Shown here piece by piece: positions 15,800-25,015 of a stretch of 36,194 bases of DNA (position 1 is its first letter; every line of letters begins with the position of its first letter). This DNA comes from Deltaproteobacteria bacterium (GTDB lineage Bacteria > Myxococcota_A > UBA796 > GCA-2862545). The stretch is from positions 1-36,194 of the forward strand of contig JAFGVK010000098.1 of NCBI GenBank assembly GCA_016938035.1, written 5' to 3'. The notes under the pieces are model-generated. The model ran no database searches, had not been told where the DNA came from, and saw nothing but the letters and a program-made list of their open reading frames with translations. Both the position numbers and the translations under genes were made by a program.

Positions 15800-16561
15800 T
15801 CAGGGGAAGCGTTCGCCGCGGGGGGGACCGACCGATGGCTCCTCCAGCAAGACCCGGACTATCCCCGAGAATTCTCGCTCTACCGCGCTGGGGTCTCGGA
15901 GCTGCTCCGGGGGGAGGGTCGCGCGCACCGCGCTGAGCAGGTGCCGGCGGAGCGCCTGGCGGACCTTGTACAGGAGCACCACCGCCTCGTCGCTGTCCGC
16001 CGCCGGTGGAGGGGCCTCCCCCTGCCTCCAGGCGATCACCTCGCGCCAGTGGTTGAGGTGGAGCCGCTCGACCTCCTCCAAGAGGTCATCGACGGCGAGC
16101 TGGTAGAGGCGCTGGGCGAAGACCCGGTCAAAGAGGTCCTCGGCGAGGTCGTCGCTCACCCGCAGCGCCGAGACCCGCAGCTCCTGCGCATCGACCTCGT
16201 CCTGGCGCAGCCGCACCGGGAGCAGGCCGTTCCCAGAGGAGTGGGCGTGGATCGCGTAGCTGCGAGCGGTCCGCTTCAGGAAGGGGCCGAAGGGTTGTCC
16301 CTCGGTCTCGCGCCTAGCGGTGAGCTCGTCGATGCGCTTGAACAGCCCCTGCACCCGCTCCACCGCGAGCGCCTCGTCCATGGCGTGCTCCAGGCGGTAG
16401 GACGCGTACACCGCGGGCCAGCCGATATCGAACAAGTGTCGAAAGGAACGGCGCTTTGCACCCTGGTAGGCCGGGGACCCCTGGAGGATGGACCACGCCG
16501 ACGAGCGCCAGGCGTTCGTGTGGAGCATGGGCAGGGAGTCTTCGGTCAAGTCCTCCTCCAT
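15800..16561 (-). CDS. ECF-type RNA polymerase sigma-factor-like protein
   Basis: 253 aa. Residues about 40-105 (RRSFRHLFDIGWPAVYASYR, then a helix AMDEALAVERVQGLFKRI, then FGPFLKRTARSYAIHAH) resemble region 2 of the ECF-like sigma factors common in planctomycetes and myxobacteria (W-PVYAYIR ... DLTQEFF ... FRSFL). The C-terminal segment DEAVVLLYKVRQALRRHLLSAVRATL, followed by DPSAVEREFSGIVRVLLE, matches the region-4 helix-turn-helix and tail of the same group (YRxLLREEIAxTVxDPxxVxxELRxLxxxL). Core motifs are diverged, so it could be a sigma-derived regulator rather than an active sigma factor. ATG 16561 has only a weak ribosome-binding site. No anti-sigma gene is adjacent; instead a kinase gene follows 13 bp downstream. 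The recognised promoter cannot be predicted. Confidence 0.55.
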   Translation of the reverse strand: MEEDLTEDSLPMLHTNAWRSSAWSILQGSPAYQGAKRRSFRHLFDIGWPAVYASYRLEHAMDEALAVERVQGLFKRIDELTARRETEGQPFGPFLKRTARSYAIHAHSSGNGLLPVRLRQDEVDAQELRVSALRVSDDLAEDLFDRVFAQRLYQLAVDDLLEEVERLHLNHWREVIAWRQGEAPPPAADSDEAVVLLYKVRQALRRHLLSAVRATLPPEQLRDPSAVEREFSGIVRVLLEEPSVGPPRGERFP

Positions 16562-16630
16562 CGGTAGGGGCTCGCCCGGTGGGCAGCGCGGCGCTATGGT
16601 GATCGGACCCGCCTGTGAGGACTATCCGCT
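16562..16630. promoter_or_regulatory. divergent promoter region between sigma-like/kinase operon and transmembrane kinase gene
   Basis: These 69 bp separate two divergently transcribed starts (16561 on -, 16631 on +), so both promoters must overlap here or lie inside the opposite gene. GTGAGG at about 16615-16620 serves as Shine-Dalgarno for the + gene. Short stems such as GCCC-GGT-GGGC occur, but I see no clear -35/-10 pair. Confidence 0.45.
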
Positions 16631-19255
16631 GTGAACGAGTTGGCCCACGACCTGGCTGCAGAGCTCCCGTGGCCCCCCCATCGCCTGTCTGATGCGGCCC
16701 GCTCGCGCCTGAGCGAGCTCCTCGCGATCGGGAGCGTGTCCCTCTTTCCTGCGGGGGAGCGGATCGGGGGGCGCTTTGAGTTGAAGGAGATGATCGGGGT
16801 GGGCACCACCTCGGTGGTGTACCGGGCGGTGGACCGCGCCGCGAGGCAGGTGCAGGTCGCGGTGAAGATCCTCAACCCAGGCCTCGACGAGGCCACCAGG
16901 CAGCGCCTGGTGAGCGGCACCCGCACCCTGGTGAGCCACAGACACCGGAACGTGGTGATGATCCTCGACGCCGGGATCCATGACGGGCAGGTCTACATCG
17001 CCTCGGAGTACCTCGACCGGACCCTGTCGGAGGGCCTGGAGGGCGCCTCGCTGCAGGAGCGCTTTCGCCTCTTCCACGGGGTCGCGGACGGCGTGAGGTT
17101 CCTCCACGGGCGCGGCCTGGTGCATAGAGATGTCCACATGCGCAACATCCTCCTACAGGTGCAGCCGGGAGGCGAGCTGCGGCCCAAGGTCAACGACGTG
17201 GGGATGGGCGCGTGGCTGGGCTTTGAGGGGACGGGGCAGATCCGGCCTGAATTCCTCTTCCACATGCCCCCGGAGCAGGTCGAGGACCCCTCTCCGGAGA
17301 CCTCTCACGACATCTACGCCCTGGGGGTGTTCCTCTACGAGCTGCTGGTAGGGGCGCCGCCGATCACCTCCACAGAGGTCATCGCGTCGCTGCGGCAGCG
17401 GCTGGAGCGGGGCGAGACGCTCCCCTTCGCGTTCCGGTCCGTGCTGACGGAAATTCCCCCGCGCCCCATCCCCCCTGACCCGCGCCTGCACGATCTGTCA
17501 GACCTGCAGCGGATCGTCGGGAGGGCGATGCGCCCGCGCCCCTCGGAGCGCTACCCGTCGGTGGAGTCCCTCCAGCGGGACGTGCGCAGGTATCAGGAGG
17601 GGAGGCCGCTGGTCGGTGTCCCCGAGACGCGGTCGCGCCGGCTCTGGAAGCTGGTGCGGCGCAACAGGCAGCGGGTGATCCAGGGCGGCCTCGCGGCGGC
17701 TGCGCTGGCGGTGGGGCTGTGGGGACTGGCCTGGCAGCGGCTCCAGCCCGGGGTGGTGGTCCCTGTGTTGCAGGAGGAGGTGCCGGGGCTGAGGGTCACC
17801 CTGGACGGGCGGACCATCCCCATCGACGCGCTGGCGCAAGAGCGCCTGGGCCCGGGGGTGGTGTCCCTCAGCCTGGAGGCGCCGGGATACGTGGGCGAGG
17901 AGCGGCTGGTCCGGGTCCCGGCGGGGGAGCGGGTAGAGATGCAAGCCGACCTGCTTCGGCAGCAGGGGGAGCTGTCGCTGATCTCGTACCCTCCCGGCGC
18001 GGTGGTCACCCTGCTAGGGCCGGACAACCGCTCCCTGCCTCCGATGGTGGCGCCCTTCGTGTACCGCGCACCCACCGGGGACTGGACCGCGGTGGTGGAG
18101 TCGCCTGACTACGATCGGACACAGCTCCGGTTCGAGGTCCAAGCGGAGGAGCCCACGGTGGTCCAGGCCCGGCTGCGCAAGCTGCTGGTGGCGCGCCGTG
18201 AGGTGGGCGGCCAGCCACGCCTGACCAGGCTCCCCGGCAACCCCGCCAGGCTGGGGGTAGCCTCGCTGGAGGAGGGGGAGCCCTGGCTGGAGACCTTCGA
18301 CCCCCGCACCGGAGACAGGTTGGGCCGGGTGCGGCTCGGCGCCACCATGACCTCGGGCACGGCCTGGATGGACGCGGACAGGGACGGCCTCGCCGATCTC
18401 ATCTACGGCGACAGCATCCCCTCGCTGGTGATCCGATCGGGGCGCGATCTGGGGGTGGTCCTGGCCCGCCTCAACACCACCCTCCCGGTGGTCGGCAGGC
18501 CGCTGGTGATCCCCGGCGCCCCTACGGGGAGGGTGCTGGTGGGCCTGGCGGATGGGACGGTGTCGGCCTTCGATCTGTGGGGTGAGGGCGGCGCCCAGCG
18601 GGGGTGGTCGATCGCCTCGCGCGCACCGGGCTTTGATCCGGCGCTGGTAGACCACGGACCCATCTCCTACGTGGGTGACACCGCGCTCTTCCGCGCGGCG
18701 GACGGGAGCCTGTTCGGTGCCAGCGCCGTGGACGGCCACGTCCAGTGGGAGATGCCCGGGGTACACCGCCCCGCGGCGGCGGTGGTCGGCGGCGCGGGGG
18801 GCGTGGAGCGGATCGCCTCCACTGACACGGAGGGGAGCTTCGTGCTGGTCGAGCCCCAGGCCGGGAAGGTGATCCGCTCGGGACTGAACGAGTCGAGCGA
18901 GCTCAAGGGCCTGATCCCCGTGTGGGAGGAGGACGGGGTCTGGCGCCGCGCCCGGGTGATGGAGAACGGGCGGATCTGGCTGGAGGACCTGGAGACCGGC
19001 GATCTGGCCGTGGAGATCGGCGTGTTTCCCGGCGTGGAGCGGGTGTGGTCCGCCTCGGAGGGGCAGGGGCGCAGGGTGTTGCTGCTCCAGGGCAGCGGGA
19101 TGCTGCGCGGCATCCGCATCGCGCGGGGAGAGGCGGAGCTGATCTTCAGCAGGCCGGTGGAGGAGCTGAGCGCGGACCCGGTGTTCTTCTGGCAGCGGGA
19201 GCAGCTGGGGGCTGCCTGGGTGGAGGAGAGCTCGCTGGTGATCTGGTCGCTGTGA
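16631..19255 (+). CDS. transmembrane Ser/Thr protein kinase with PEGA-like and beta-propeller-like sensor region
   Basis: 874 aa. Kinase domain about 46-325: GVGTTSVVY (56-64), AVK (Lys79), HRDVHMRN (165-172), DVG (189-191), PPE (213-215). The catalytic Asp and metal-binding Asp are present, but the usual HRDLKPxN Lys is missing (DVHMRN), DFG reads DVG and APE reads PPE, so activity may be low or atypical. One transmembrane helix lies at about 349-368 (after basic LVRRNRQR), putting the kinase inside and residues about 370-874 outside. The outer part starts with PEGA-like segments (VRVTLDGRTIPIDAL, then SYPPGAVVTLLGPDN) and continues with repeated beta blocks containing DADRDGLADL (FG-GAP/VCBS-like) and PQQ/WD-like stretches, suggesting ligand or cell-wall sensing. 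GTG 16631 has GTGAGG upstream. It is divergent from the sigma-like/kinase pair, with which it may form one signalling locus. Confidence 0.85.
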   Translation: MNELAHDLAAELPWPPHRLSDAARSRLSELLAIGSVSLFPAGERIGGRFELKEMIGVGTTSVVYRAVDRAARQVQVAVKILNPGLDEATRQRLVSGTRTLVSHRHRNVVMILDAGIHDGQVYIASEYLDRTLSEGLEGASLQERFRLFHGVADGVRFLHGRGLVHRDVHMRNILLQVQPGGELRPKVNDVGMGAWLGFEGTGQIRPEFLFHMPPEQVEDPSPETSHDIYALGVFLYELLVGAPPITSTEVIASLRQRLERGETLPFAFRSVLTEIPPRPIPPDPRLHDLSDLQRIVGRAMRPRPSERYPSVESLQRDVRRYQEGRPLVGVPETRSRRLWKLVRRNRQRVIQGGLAAAALAVGLWGLAWQRLQPGVVVPVLQEEVPGLRVTLDGRTIPIDALAQERLGPGVVSLSLEAPGYVGEERLVRVPAGERVEMQADLLRQQGELSLISYPPGAVVTLLGPDNRSLPPMVAPFVYRAPTGDWTAVVESPDYDRTQLRFEVQAEEPTVVQARLRKLLVARREVGGQPRLTRLPGNPARLGVASLEEGEPWLETFDPRTGDRLGRVRLGATMTSGTAWMDADRDGLADLIYGDSIPSLVIRSGRDLGVVLARLNTTLPVVGRPLVIPGAPTGRVLVGLADGTVSAFDLWGEGGAQRGWSIASRAPGFDPALVDHGPISYVGDTALFRAADGSLFGASAVDGHVQWEMPGVHRPAAAVVGGAGGVERIASTDTEGSFVLVEPQAGKVIRSGLNESSELKGLIPVWEEDGVWRRARVMENGRIWLEDLETGDLAVEIGVFPGVERVWSASEGQGRRVLLLQGSGMLRGIRIARGEAELIFSRPVEELSADPVFFWQREQLGAAWVEESSLVIWSL

Positions 19256-19415
19256 CCTTGCCCCTCGGCCCGCACGCGGGGGGTAGGGGCGGCGCCGCGT
19301 CGGCGCCGGCGAGACGCGGGCGGGGTGGGGCGATCAGGTGGGCGATCGCACGTCATGGCACTTGGTGCAGACGAGCACCATGATATCGGAGTATTTTCAT
19401 CACAGCCTGCCAGCC

Positions 19416-19436
19416 GGGCCCTCACGATGAGGGCCC
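19416..19436 (+). terminator. perfect 9-bp hairpin between kinase gene and EF-G-like gene
   Basis: GGGCCCTCA (19416-19424), loop CGA, TGAGGGCCC (19428-19436). It lies 160 bp after the kinase stop and 33 bp before the EF-G-like start, upstream of that gene's GGAG (19455-19458). It may terminate the kinase transcript or be a 5'-UTR structure of the translation operon. There is no T-run. The rest of 19256-19469 shows no gene. Confidence 0.45.
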
Positions 19437-19469
19437 TCGGCTGAGTCAGGAGCAGGAGTCAACGCGAAT

Positions 19470-21557
19470 ATGGCCAAGAAAGCGTATGCGCCTTCGCGGA
19501 CACGGGCCGTCGCCCTGGTAGGGCACAGGTCCTCTGGAAAGACCTCTCTCGGCGACATCCTCCTTCGCACCTCCGGGGTCACCAGGACGCTGGGGAGGGT
19601 GGAGGACGGCACCTCGCTCTTTGATCACGAGGACGACGAGCGCCGGAGGGGGATGTCCTTCTCCATGGCCTTCGCGTGGCTCGAGTGGAGGGACAGCCTC
19701 GTCCACCTCATCGACACTCCGGGTGGCGACGGCTTCGTCCACGAGCGCAACCTGGCGATCCAGGGCGCGGACGGGGTGGTGGTGGTGGTGTCTGGCCCCG
19801 ACGGGGTAGAGAACGGCGCAGCCAGCGCGCTTCAGGTCGCGACGGGCGCCAGGATGGTGGTGGTCACCAAGATGGACCGCTCGGTGGACCTGGACACCCT
19901 CCTGCTGGAGCTGGAGGAGAGCACCGGGCTCAAGCCTGTGCTGCTGCAGCTCCCCTTCTACGATCACGCGGACCGCTTCACCGGCGTTGTCTGCCTGCAG
20001 CAGCGCCTCGCCTTCCGCTACGACAGCGAGGGCAACGGGGCCTTCTCGCCAGAGCCTATCCCCCTCGACATGGAGCCGCGGACCGCCGAGGCCTGGGAGC
20101 GGGTGATGGAGGCGGTCGCCCTCTCGGACGAGCGGCTGCTGGAGGACTACCTTGAGTTCCTCGAGCTCCCTCGGGAGTCCGTGGCGGCCGGGCTGCGGGA
20201 CGGGGTGAGGGCCGGGCAGCTGCTCCCCGTGCTCCTTGCCTCGGGCGGCGACGCCATCGGGGCCGATCTGATCCTCGACGCGATGATCGACCTGCTCCCC
20301 TCTGGCGAGGAGATGGCGCGCCAGGAGCAGGAGGCGAGGTCCATGGGAGACGCGGCCTTCCTGGGGCAGCTGCTCGCCACCCGCCTCGACGAGGAGGGCA
20401 ACCCCTACCACGTGCTCCGGGTGTGGTCAGGCGACGCGCAGCGGGCCAGCTCCTGGCTCAATCCAGACACCGGGGAGCGGGTGCGGGTGCGCAGCCTGTA
20501 CCAGATCCGAGGGCCCCGGCGCACCAAGGCCTTCAACACCGGGCCAGGGTCGATCGTCGCGACCTGGGATTCGCTGGCGAGCCGGCCAGGCGACACCCTG
20601 GCGGATCAGGGCGGCGCGGCGCTCCCTGTGCCGGAGATGCCGCCGGCGATGGTCTCCTCGCTGCTGCTCCCGGTGGGGAGGACCCGCACCGAGGAGCTAG
20701 GGGACGCCCTGGTCCGGCTCCAGCAGCTCGACGCCTCGCTCCGGGTGAGCACCGACGATCTGACGGGCGGCTGGCTGCTGATGGGCACCTCCGAGGACCA
20801 GGTGGGGCGCGGGGTGGACCTGCTCCGCACCCGGCTGGGGGTTGGGGTGCAGGCCTCCCTCCCGCCGGTGGGCTACCGCGAGATCCCCGCGACCGCCGTG
20901 TCCGGGGTGGAGGGGATCTACAAGCGCGAGGGTAAGCTCGGGGTGGAGGAGTACGGTGCGTGCGAGATCACCCTCTCGCCGGTGGCGCCCGCCGACAACT
21001 GCACCTTCGAGGCCGCGGTGGACGAGCAGGAGCTGCCCGCCCGCTTCCACACCTCGATCGCGGACGGCGCCAGGGCGGCGATGCGCCACGGCCCTACCGC
21101 GGGCTACCCCGTGGTGGGAGCGGACGTGCGCCTGACCGGCGGGGGCTACAACATCCTGTTCTCCACCGAGGAGCACTTCAAAGCCGCAGGGGAGCGTGCA
21201 GCGAAGACCGCGCTCCAGCAGAGCGGCACTAGGCTGATGGAGCCCTGGTGCGAGGTGGAGATCCAGACCCCCGCCGACGAGGTTGGCGGCGTGCTCAACG
21301 CGATCTCCTCGAACCGCGGGCGGATCCTGGGGATGGAGGTGGATGGCCGCGTGGCCCTGATCAAGGCCTCCGCGCCGTTCCGTGAGATGCGCACCTTCGC
21401 GCCCAGGCTGAGCTCCCTGACCGGGGGCAGGGGCACCTTCACCCAGCGCACCTCGCACTACGAGGACCTCCCTAGCAACCTCTGGACCGAGGCGATCGAC
21501 GCGTCGCCGTTCCGCAAGCGCGGCGGCAGAGGCGACTCAGAGGACATCCCTCGATAA
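19470..21557 (+). CDS. elongation factor G-like translational GTPase (EF-G2 type)
   Basis: A 695-aa GTPase with the multi-domain length of EF-G. The G domain shows GHRSSGKT (18-25), DTPG (82-85) and TKMD (133-136). The switch I region reads ERRRGMSFSMA instead of the canonical ExxRGITI, marking it as a paralogue of the FusA2/EF-G-like group rather than the main fusA. Domain II-III features follow, then domain IV/V (YKREGKLGVEEYGACEITL; GYPVVGADVRLTGGGYN; EVEIQTPADEVGGVLNAISSNRGRILGMEV), typical of EF-G tails. Ribosome recycling, stress translation or a non-translocase role are all possible for such paralogues. ATG 19470 has GGAG 11 nt upstream. It leads a six-gene + strand run devoted largely to translation (gaps of 21 bp, 4-bp overlap, 30, 39 and 27 bp). 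No str-operon genes (rpsL, rpsG, tuf) are nearby, which also argues against canonical fusA. Confidence 0.85.
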   Translation: MAKKAYAPSRTRAVALVGHRSSGKTSLGDILLRTSGVTRTLGRVEDGTSLFDHEDDERRRGMSFSMAFAWLEWRDSLVHLIDTPGGDGFVHERNLAIQGADGVVVVVSGPDGVENGAASALQVATGARMVVVTKMDRSVDLDTLLLELEESTGLKPVLLQLPFYDHADRFTGVVCLQQRLAFRYDSEGNGAFSPEPIPLDMEPRTAEAWERVMEAVALSDERLLEDYLEFLELPRESVAAGLRDGVRAGQLLPVLLASGGDAIGADLILDAMIDLLPSGEEMARQEQEARSMGDAAFLGQLLATRLDEEGNPYHVLRVWSGDAQRASSWLNPDTGERVRVRSLYQIRGPRRTKAFNTGPGSIVATWDSLASRPGDTLADQGGAALPVPEMPPAMVSSLLLPVGRTRTEELGDALVRLQQLDASLRVSTDDLTGGWLLMGTSEDQVGRGVDLLRTRLGVGVQASLPPVGYREIPATAVSGVEGIYKREGKLGVEEYGACEITLSPVAPADNCTFEAAVDEQELPARFHTSIADGARAAMRHGPTAGYPVVGADVRLTGGGYNILFSTEEHFKAAGERAAKTALQQSGTRLMEPWCEVEIQTPADEVGGVLNAISSNRGRILGMEVDGRVALIKASAPFREMRTFAPRLSSLTGGRGTFTQRTSHYEDLPSNLWTEAIDASPFRKRGGRGDSEDIPR

Positions 21558-21578
21558 CCCGCACGCCGTCCAGCCTCG

Positions 21579-22562
21579 GTGAGGTGCACCATCCGAGTAG
21601 AGCACAGAGACACACACGACAACATCGTCTTTCGGCAGTCTGAGGCGCTCCGCGAGCTGGTGGGCGAGCTGGGCGGCAACCTGGAGCTGATCAGCCGCCT
21701 GACCGCGGTGGAGCTGGTCCACAGGGGCCAGGAGATCGCGGTCTACGGGGCGCCCGAGGGGCGCCTGCTCGCCCAGCGGGTGCTCGCTCAGCTCACCGAG
21801 TGGGTGGAGCGGGGCCGGGCCTTGGAGCGGCAGGACGTGGAGCAGGTGGTGCGCGCGGTGCGGGCCGACGCCTCCTCGGCGGTGGGCGCCTGGTTCCGCG
21901 ATGTGGTGCTCACCGGGGTCACCGGCAAGCCGATCACGCCGCGCACCGCCGGGCAGGCCTCGCTGCTGGACGCGCTGCGCCGCCACGACATCACCTTCGC
22001 CTACGGACCCGCTGGCACCGGCAAGACGTACATGGCGGTGGCGGTGGCGGTGGCCGCGATGATGCGGGGCGAGGTGGATCGGATCATCCTCTCACGCCCG
22101 GCGGTTGAGGCGGGGGAGCACCTCGGCTTCTTGCCCGGAGACCTCAACGAGAAGGTCGATCCCTACCTGCGCCCCCTCCACGACGCGCTCTTCGACATGA
22201 TCCCGCGCGACCGCCTGGAGCGCCTCACCGAGCGTGGGCAGATCGAGGTGGCACCGCTCGCCTTCATGCGCGGGCGCACCCTGCACAAGGCGTGGGTCAT
22301 CCTCGACGAGGCGCAGAACACCACCGTTGAGCAGATGAAGATGTTCCTGACCCGCCTGGGGACGGACTCCAAGATGGTCATCACCGGAGACCTGTCACAG
22401 GTCGACCTGCCGCGGGGGAGGACCAGCGGGATGGCCCTCGCCATCCAGCTGCTGGCCGAGGTGAAGGGGATCGGCATCACCAGGCTGAGCGCCAGGGACG
22501 TGGTCCGACACCCGCTGGTGGCGGAGATCGTCCGCGCCTGGGACGGGGCGGAGGACGCGTGA
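21579..22562 (+). CDS. PhoH-like ATPase (PhoL/YbeZ family)
   Basis: A 327-aa protein. The N-terminal 110 residues form the small domain found before the ATPase in YbeZ-type proteins. The PhoH ATPase domain has Walker A GPAGTGKT (143-150), SRPAVEAGEHLGFLPGDLNEKVDPYLRPL, Walker B VILDEAQN (240-247) and TGDLSQVDLPRG, all hallmarks of the family. Members are linked to RNA metabolism and ribosome maturation and often sit beside ybeY, as here. The GTG start at 21579 has no obvious Shine-Dalgarno, so translation may depend on coupling to the gene ending 21 bp upstream. Its stop overlaps the next start (GTGA at 22559), indicating coupling to the HD phosphodiesterase gene. The order PhoH, 7TM-HD, YbeY is the conserved one seen in Firmicutes and many deltaproteobacteria-like genomes. 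Confidence 0.93.
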   Translation: MRCTIRVEHRDTHDNIVFRQSEALRELVGELGGNLELISRLTAVELVHRGQEIAVYGAPEGRLLAQRVLAQLTEWVERGRALERQDVEQVVRAVRADASSAVGAWFRDVVLTGVTGKPITPRTAGQASLLDALRRHDITFAYGPAGTGKTYMAVAVAVAAMMRGEVDRIILSRPAVEAGEHLGFLPGDLNEKVDPYLRPLHDALFDMIPRDRLERLTERGQIEVAPLAFMRGRTLHKAWVILDEAQNTTVEQMKMFLTRLGTDSKMVITGDLSQVDLPRGRTSGMALAIQLLAEVKGIGITRLSARDVVRHPLVAEIVRAWDGAEDA

Positions 22563-24985
22563 GGTGGGCCCTGCCCTGGTTGAGCCGCATGGGCATCAGC
22601 GCCGAGGACGGGGTCCGCGTGGTGGCGATGCTGCTGGTGGCGGTGGTGGTAGCGCTCCTGGTGATCCCGTACTCGCAGATCCCAGACGTGGAGCTGCTAC
22701 AGGGGCAGGTCGCGCCCCGCACCGTCACCGCGCCCTATGCCTTCCCGCACCTGGATCTGGCTGCGCGCCAGGGCGCGGAGGAGGAGGCCCGGGTCTCGGT
22801 GCGGCCGGTCTTTGTGTACCAGGGGGATCTGGTCGGCGCTCAGCAGGAGCGGGTGAGCAGGGCCTTCGCAGAGGCGCGCGGGTTGATCCTGTCCATCCCC
22901 TCGGATGGGGGGGAGGGGGCGCAGCAGGTGGGCGTCGAGGCGCAGCAGGAGCTGGTGCGCAGCTTCCGGGCCGCGCTGGGGGTCCACGTCCCTGGGCGGG
23001 ATGTGGAGGTGCTGCTGGAGGTTGGCTTCCCCGACGAGGCTGAGCAGCTCGCGCGGGAGCTGATCCAGCGCACGCTGCGCGACTACATCGTCGCTGACCG
23101 CGAGCTGCTCCCCAGGGACAGGGACGCGGTGCAGGTGATCGAGCTGAGGGGAGGCGACCGGGAGGAGCTGACCCTGCGCGATCTCAACAGGGTCCGAACC
23201 CCGGAGGAGGCCAGGCAACAGGTGAGCCTGCTGGTGCTGGAGCTGGGCGCGCCGCAGGTCCCGTGGGTGGACACCGCGGCCACCCTCGCGCGGGCCTCGG
23301 TGCGCCCCAACCTCTCCTACGACCCGCTGGAGACCGAGCGGCGCCGGGCCGTCGCCGCCGCCGCGGTCCCGCTCGCGCCGGTCACCGTGTCCAAGGGCAC
23401 CACCCTCTTCCGGGCGGGGGATGAGCTCACCGAGCAGAGCATCGCGCGCTTCCGCTCGATGGTCGCCGCGAGGCCAGAGACCGGGATCTGGGTGGAGCTG
23501 GCGGCGGTGATCCTGTTCGTGGCGCTGCTCCAGACGATCCTCTTCCATTTTGGCTCGAACTATCTGCCGGATTTTTCGACCAGCCGCAGAGACGTGGTGA
23601 CCGTCGCGGTGCTGGTGGTGCTCCTGGCGGGGGTGATGCGGCTGACTGTGGCGCTGGCGCCCTTCATCGCGGAGCAGCTGGGCCCTGAGACCGATCCCTC
23701 GGCCCTGTGGTACATCGTCCCGGTGGCGGGGTGGGCGATCCTCATCCGGCTGCTGATCGGGCAGTCTTGGGCGACCGCCTTCGTCGTCTTCGCGTCGAGC
23801 ATCGCGGGGCTGATGATGGGGCTGGACGCCTTGCCGGTGGTGTTCTTCCTCCTCACCGGGCTGGTGGCCTCGGGGATCGTGGACAACACCAGGGAGCGGA
23901 TGGCGGTGGTGCGGGCCGGGCTGCTGGTGGCAGCGGTGAGCGCCGCGACCGCGCTGATTCTTCACTTCCTTGGGATCTACCTTCTGGATCCAGGCGCGGA
24001 GGCGGTGGCTAGGGTGCGGCCCCTCTGGTCGATGACCTTCGCCTTCGCGGGCGGGATCCTCTCGATCCCGGTGGTGTTGGCGCTGATCCCGGCCCTTGAG
24101 ACCTTCGGCTTCGTCACAGACTACCGGCTGATGGAGCTCGCCAGCCTGGACCACCCGCTGCTGCGCCAGCTCATGCTGCGGTCGCCGGGCAGCTACCACC
24201 ACTCGGTGCTGGTGGGATCCCTCGCCGAGGCGGGCTGCCAGGCGATCGGCGCCAACGCGCTGCAGGCTCGGGTGGCAGCCTATTTCCACGACGTGGGCAA
24301 GTCGCTGCGCCCCAGGTTCTTCATCGAGAACCAGCGCGATGTGTCCAACCGGCACGACAACCTCGATCCGCACACCTCGGCTCGGATCATCATCTCCCAC
24401 GTCACCGAGGGGCTGCGCCTCGCGGGGGAGCACCACCTGCCGCGCCCGATCCAGGACAACATCGCGATGCACCACGGCACGGGGCTGCTGCGCTACTTCT
24501 ACCAGAAGGCACGGGAGAACGCCTCGGATCCCAGCTCGGTGGACAAGGCGGACTTCCTGTACCCCGGCCCGATCCCCAGCACGCGCGAGGCGGGGATCCT
24601 GATGCTCGCCGACAAGGTGGAGGCCGCGACCCGCACCATCCGCCAGCCCTCTGCCGAGTCTTTCCGGGCGATGATCCAGAAGATCGTCAACTCGGTGATG
24701 GCGGACGGTCAGTTCGATCGCTGCCCGCTGACCTTCGCCGAGATCCACACCGTCGCGGACACCTTCGTCGAGGTGCTGTTGGGGGTCTACCACCAGCGCA
24801 TCGAGTACCCGGAGACCGCGCAGATCTCTCGCCCCGCCAGGCCCGCTGAGGCCGACGTCAACGAGGTGATCGACCTGGGGAGGGAGCTGGAGGTGGAGAC
24901 CGCCCGCCTGCCGAGCTGCGCGCTCGACGCGGACGAGGAGAACACCGACTACGAGGCGGTGGAGCACCTGCCCCGGGGCAGGTAG
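22559..24985 (+). CDS. 7TM-HD membrane phosphodiesterase (PgpH/YqfF-like, probable c-di-AMP hydrolase)
   Basis: 808 aa. An N-terminal membrane helix (about 21-41) is followed by a large extracytoplasmic 7TMR-HDED-type domain (about 45-300), then several membrane helices (for example GIWVELAAVILFVALLQTI, VVTVAVLVVLLAGVMRL, WYIVPVAGWAILIRLLIG, FVVFASSIAGLMMGL, AGLLVAAVSAATALIL, FAFAGGILSIPVVLALIPAL). The cytoplasmic HD domain has SPGSYHHS before HDVGK (577-581), then NLDPHTSARIIISH and NIAMHHGTG, i.e. the full HD metal-ligand set. Family members in Firmicutes hydrolyse c-di-AMP. The start GTG 22559 overlaps the PhoH stop. Its presence suggests the organism uses c-di-AMP, although no diadenylate cyclase gene lies in the window. 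Confidence 0.92.
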   Translation: MRWALPWLSRMGISAEDGVRVVAMLLVAVVVALLVIPYSQIPDVELLQGQVAPRTVTAPYAFPHLDLAARQGAEEEARVSVRPVFVYQGDLVGAQQERVSRAFAEARGLILSIPSDGGEGAQQVGVEAQQELVRSFRAALGVHVPGRDVEVLLEVGFPDEAEQLARELIQRTLRDYIVADRELLPRDRDAVQVIELRGGDREELTLRDLNRVRTPEEARQQVSLLVLELGAPQVPWVDTAATLARASVRPNLSYDPLETERRRAVAAAAVPLAPVTVSKGTTLFRAGDELTEQSIARFRSMVAARPETGIWVELAAVILFVALLQTILFHFGSNYLPDFSTSRRDVVTVAVLVVLLAGVMRLTVALAPFIAEQLGPETDPSALWYIVPVAGWAILIRLLIGQSWATAFVVFASSIAGLMMGLDALPVVFFLLTGLVASGIVDNTRERMAVVRAGLLVAAVSAATALILHFLGIYLLDPGAEAVARVRPLWSMTFAFAGGILSIPVVLALIPALETFGFVTDYRLMELASLDHPLLRQLMLRSPGSYHHSVLVGSLAEAGCQAIGANALQARVAAYFHDVGKSLRPRFFIENQRDVSNRHDNLDPHTSARIIISHVTEGLRLAGEHHLPRPIQDNIAMHHGTGLLRYFYQKARENASDPSSVDKADFLYPGPIPSTREAGILMLADKVEAATRTIRQPSAESFRAMIQKIVNSVMADGQFDRCPLTFAEIHTVADTFVEVLLGVYHQRIEYPETAQISRPARPAEADVNEVIDLGRELEVETARLPSCALDADEENTDYEAVEHLPRGR

Positions 24986-25015
24986 CGACCGCGACACCGA
25001 TCGGGAGGATGGAGC

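Noticed and set aside
19334-19381. Tiny - strand frame of 15 codons containing a CxxCH haem-type motif (CTKCHD)
   Set aside because: A stop codon lies just upstream in the same frame, and one short motif is not enough to support a cytochrome gene or remnant.
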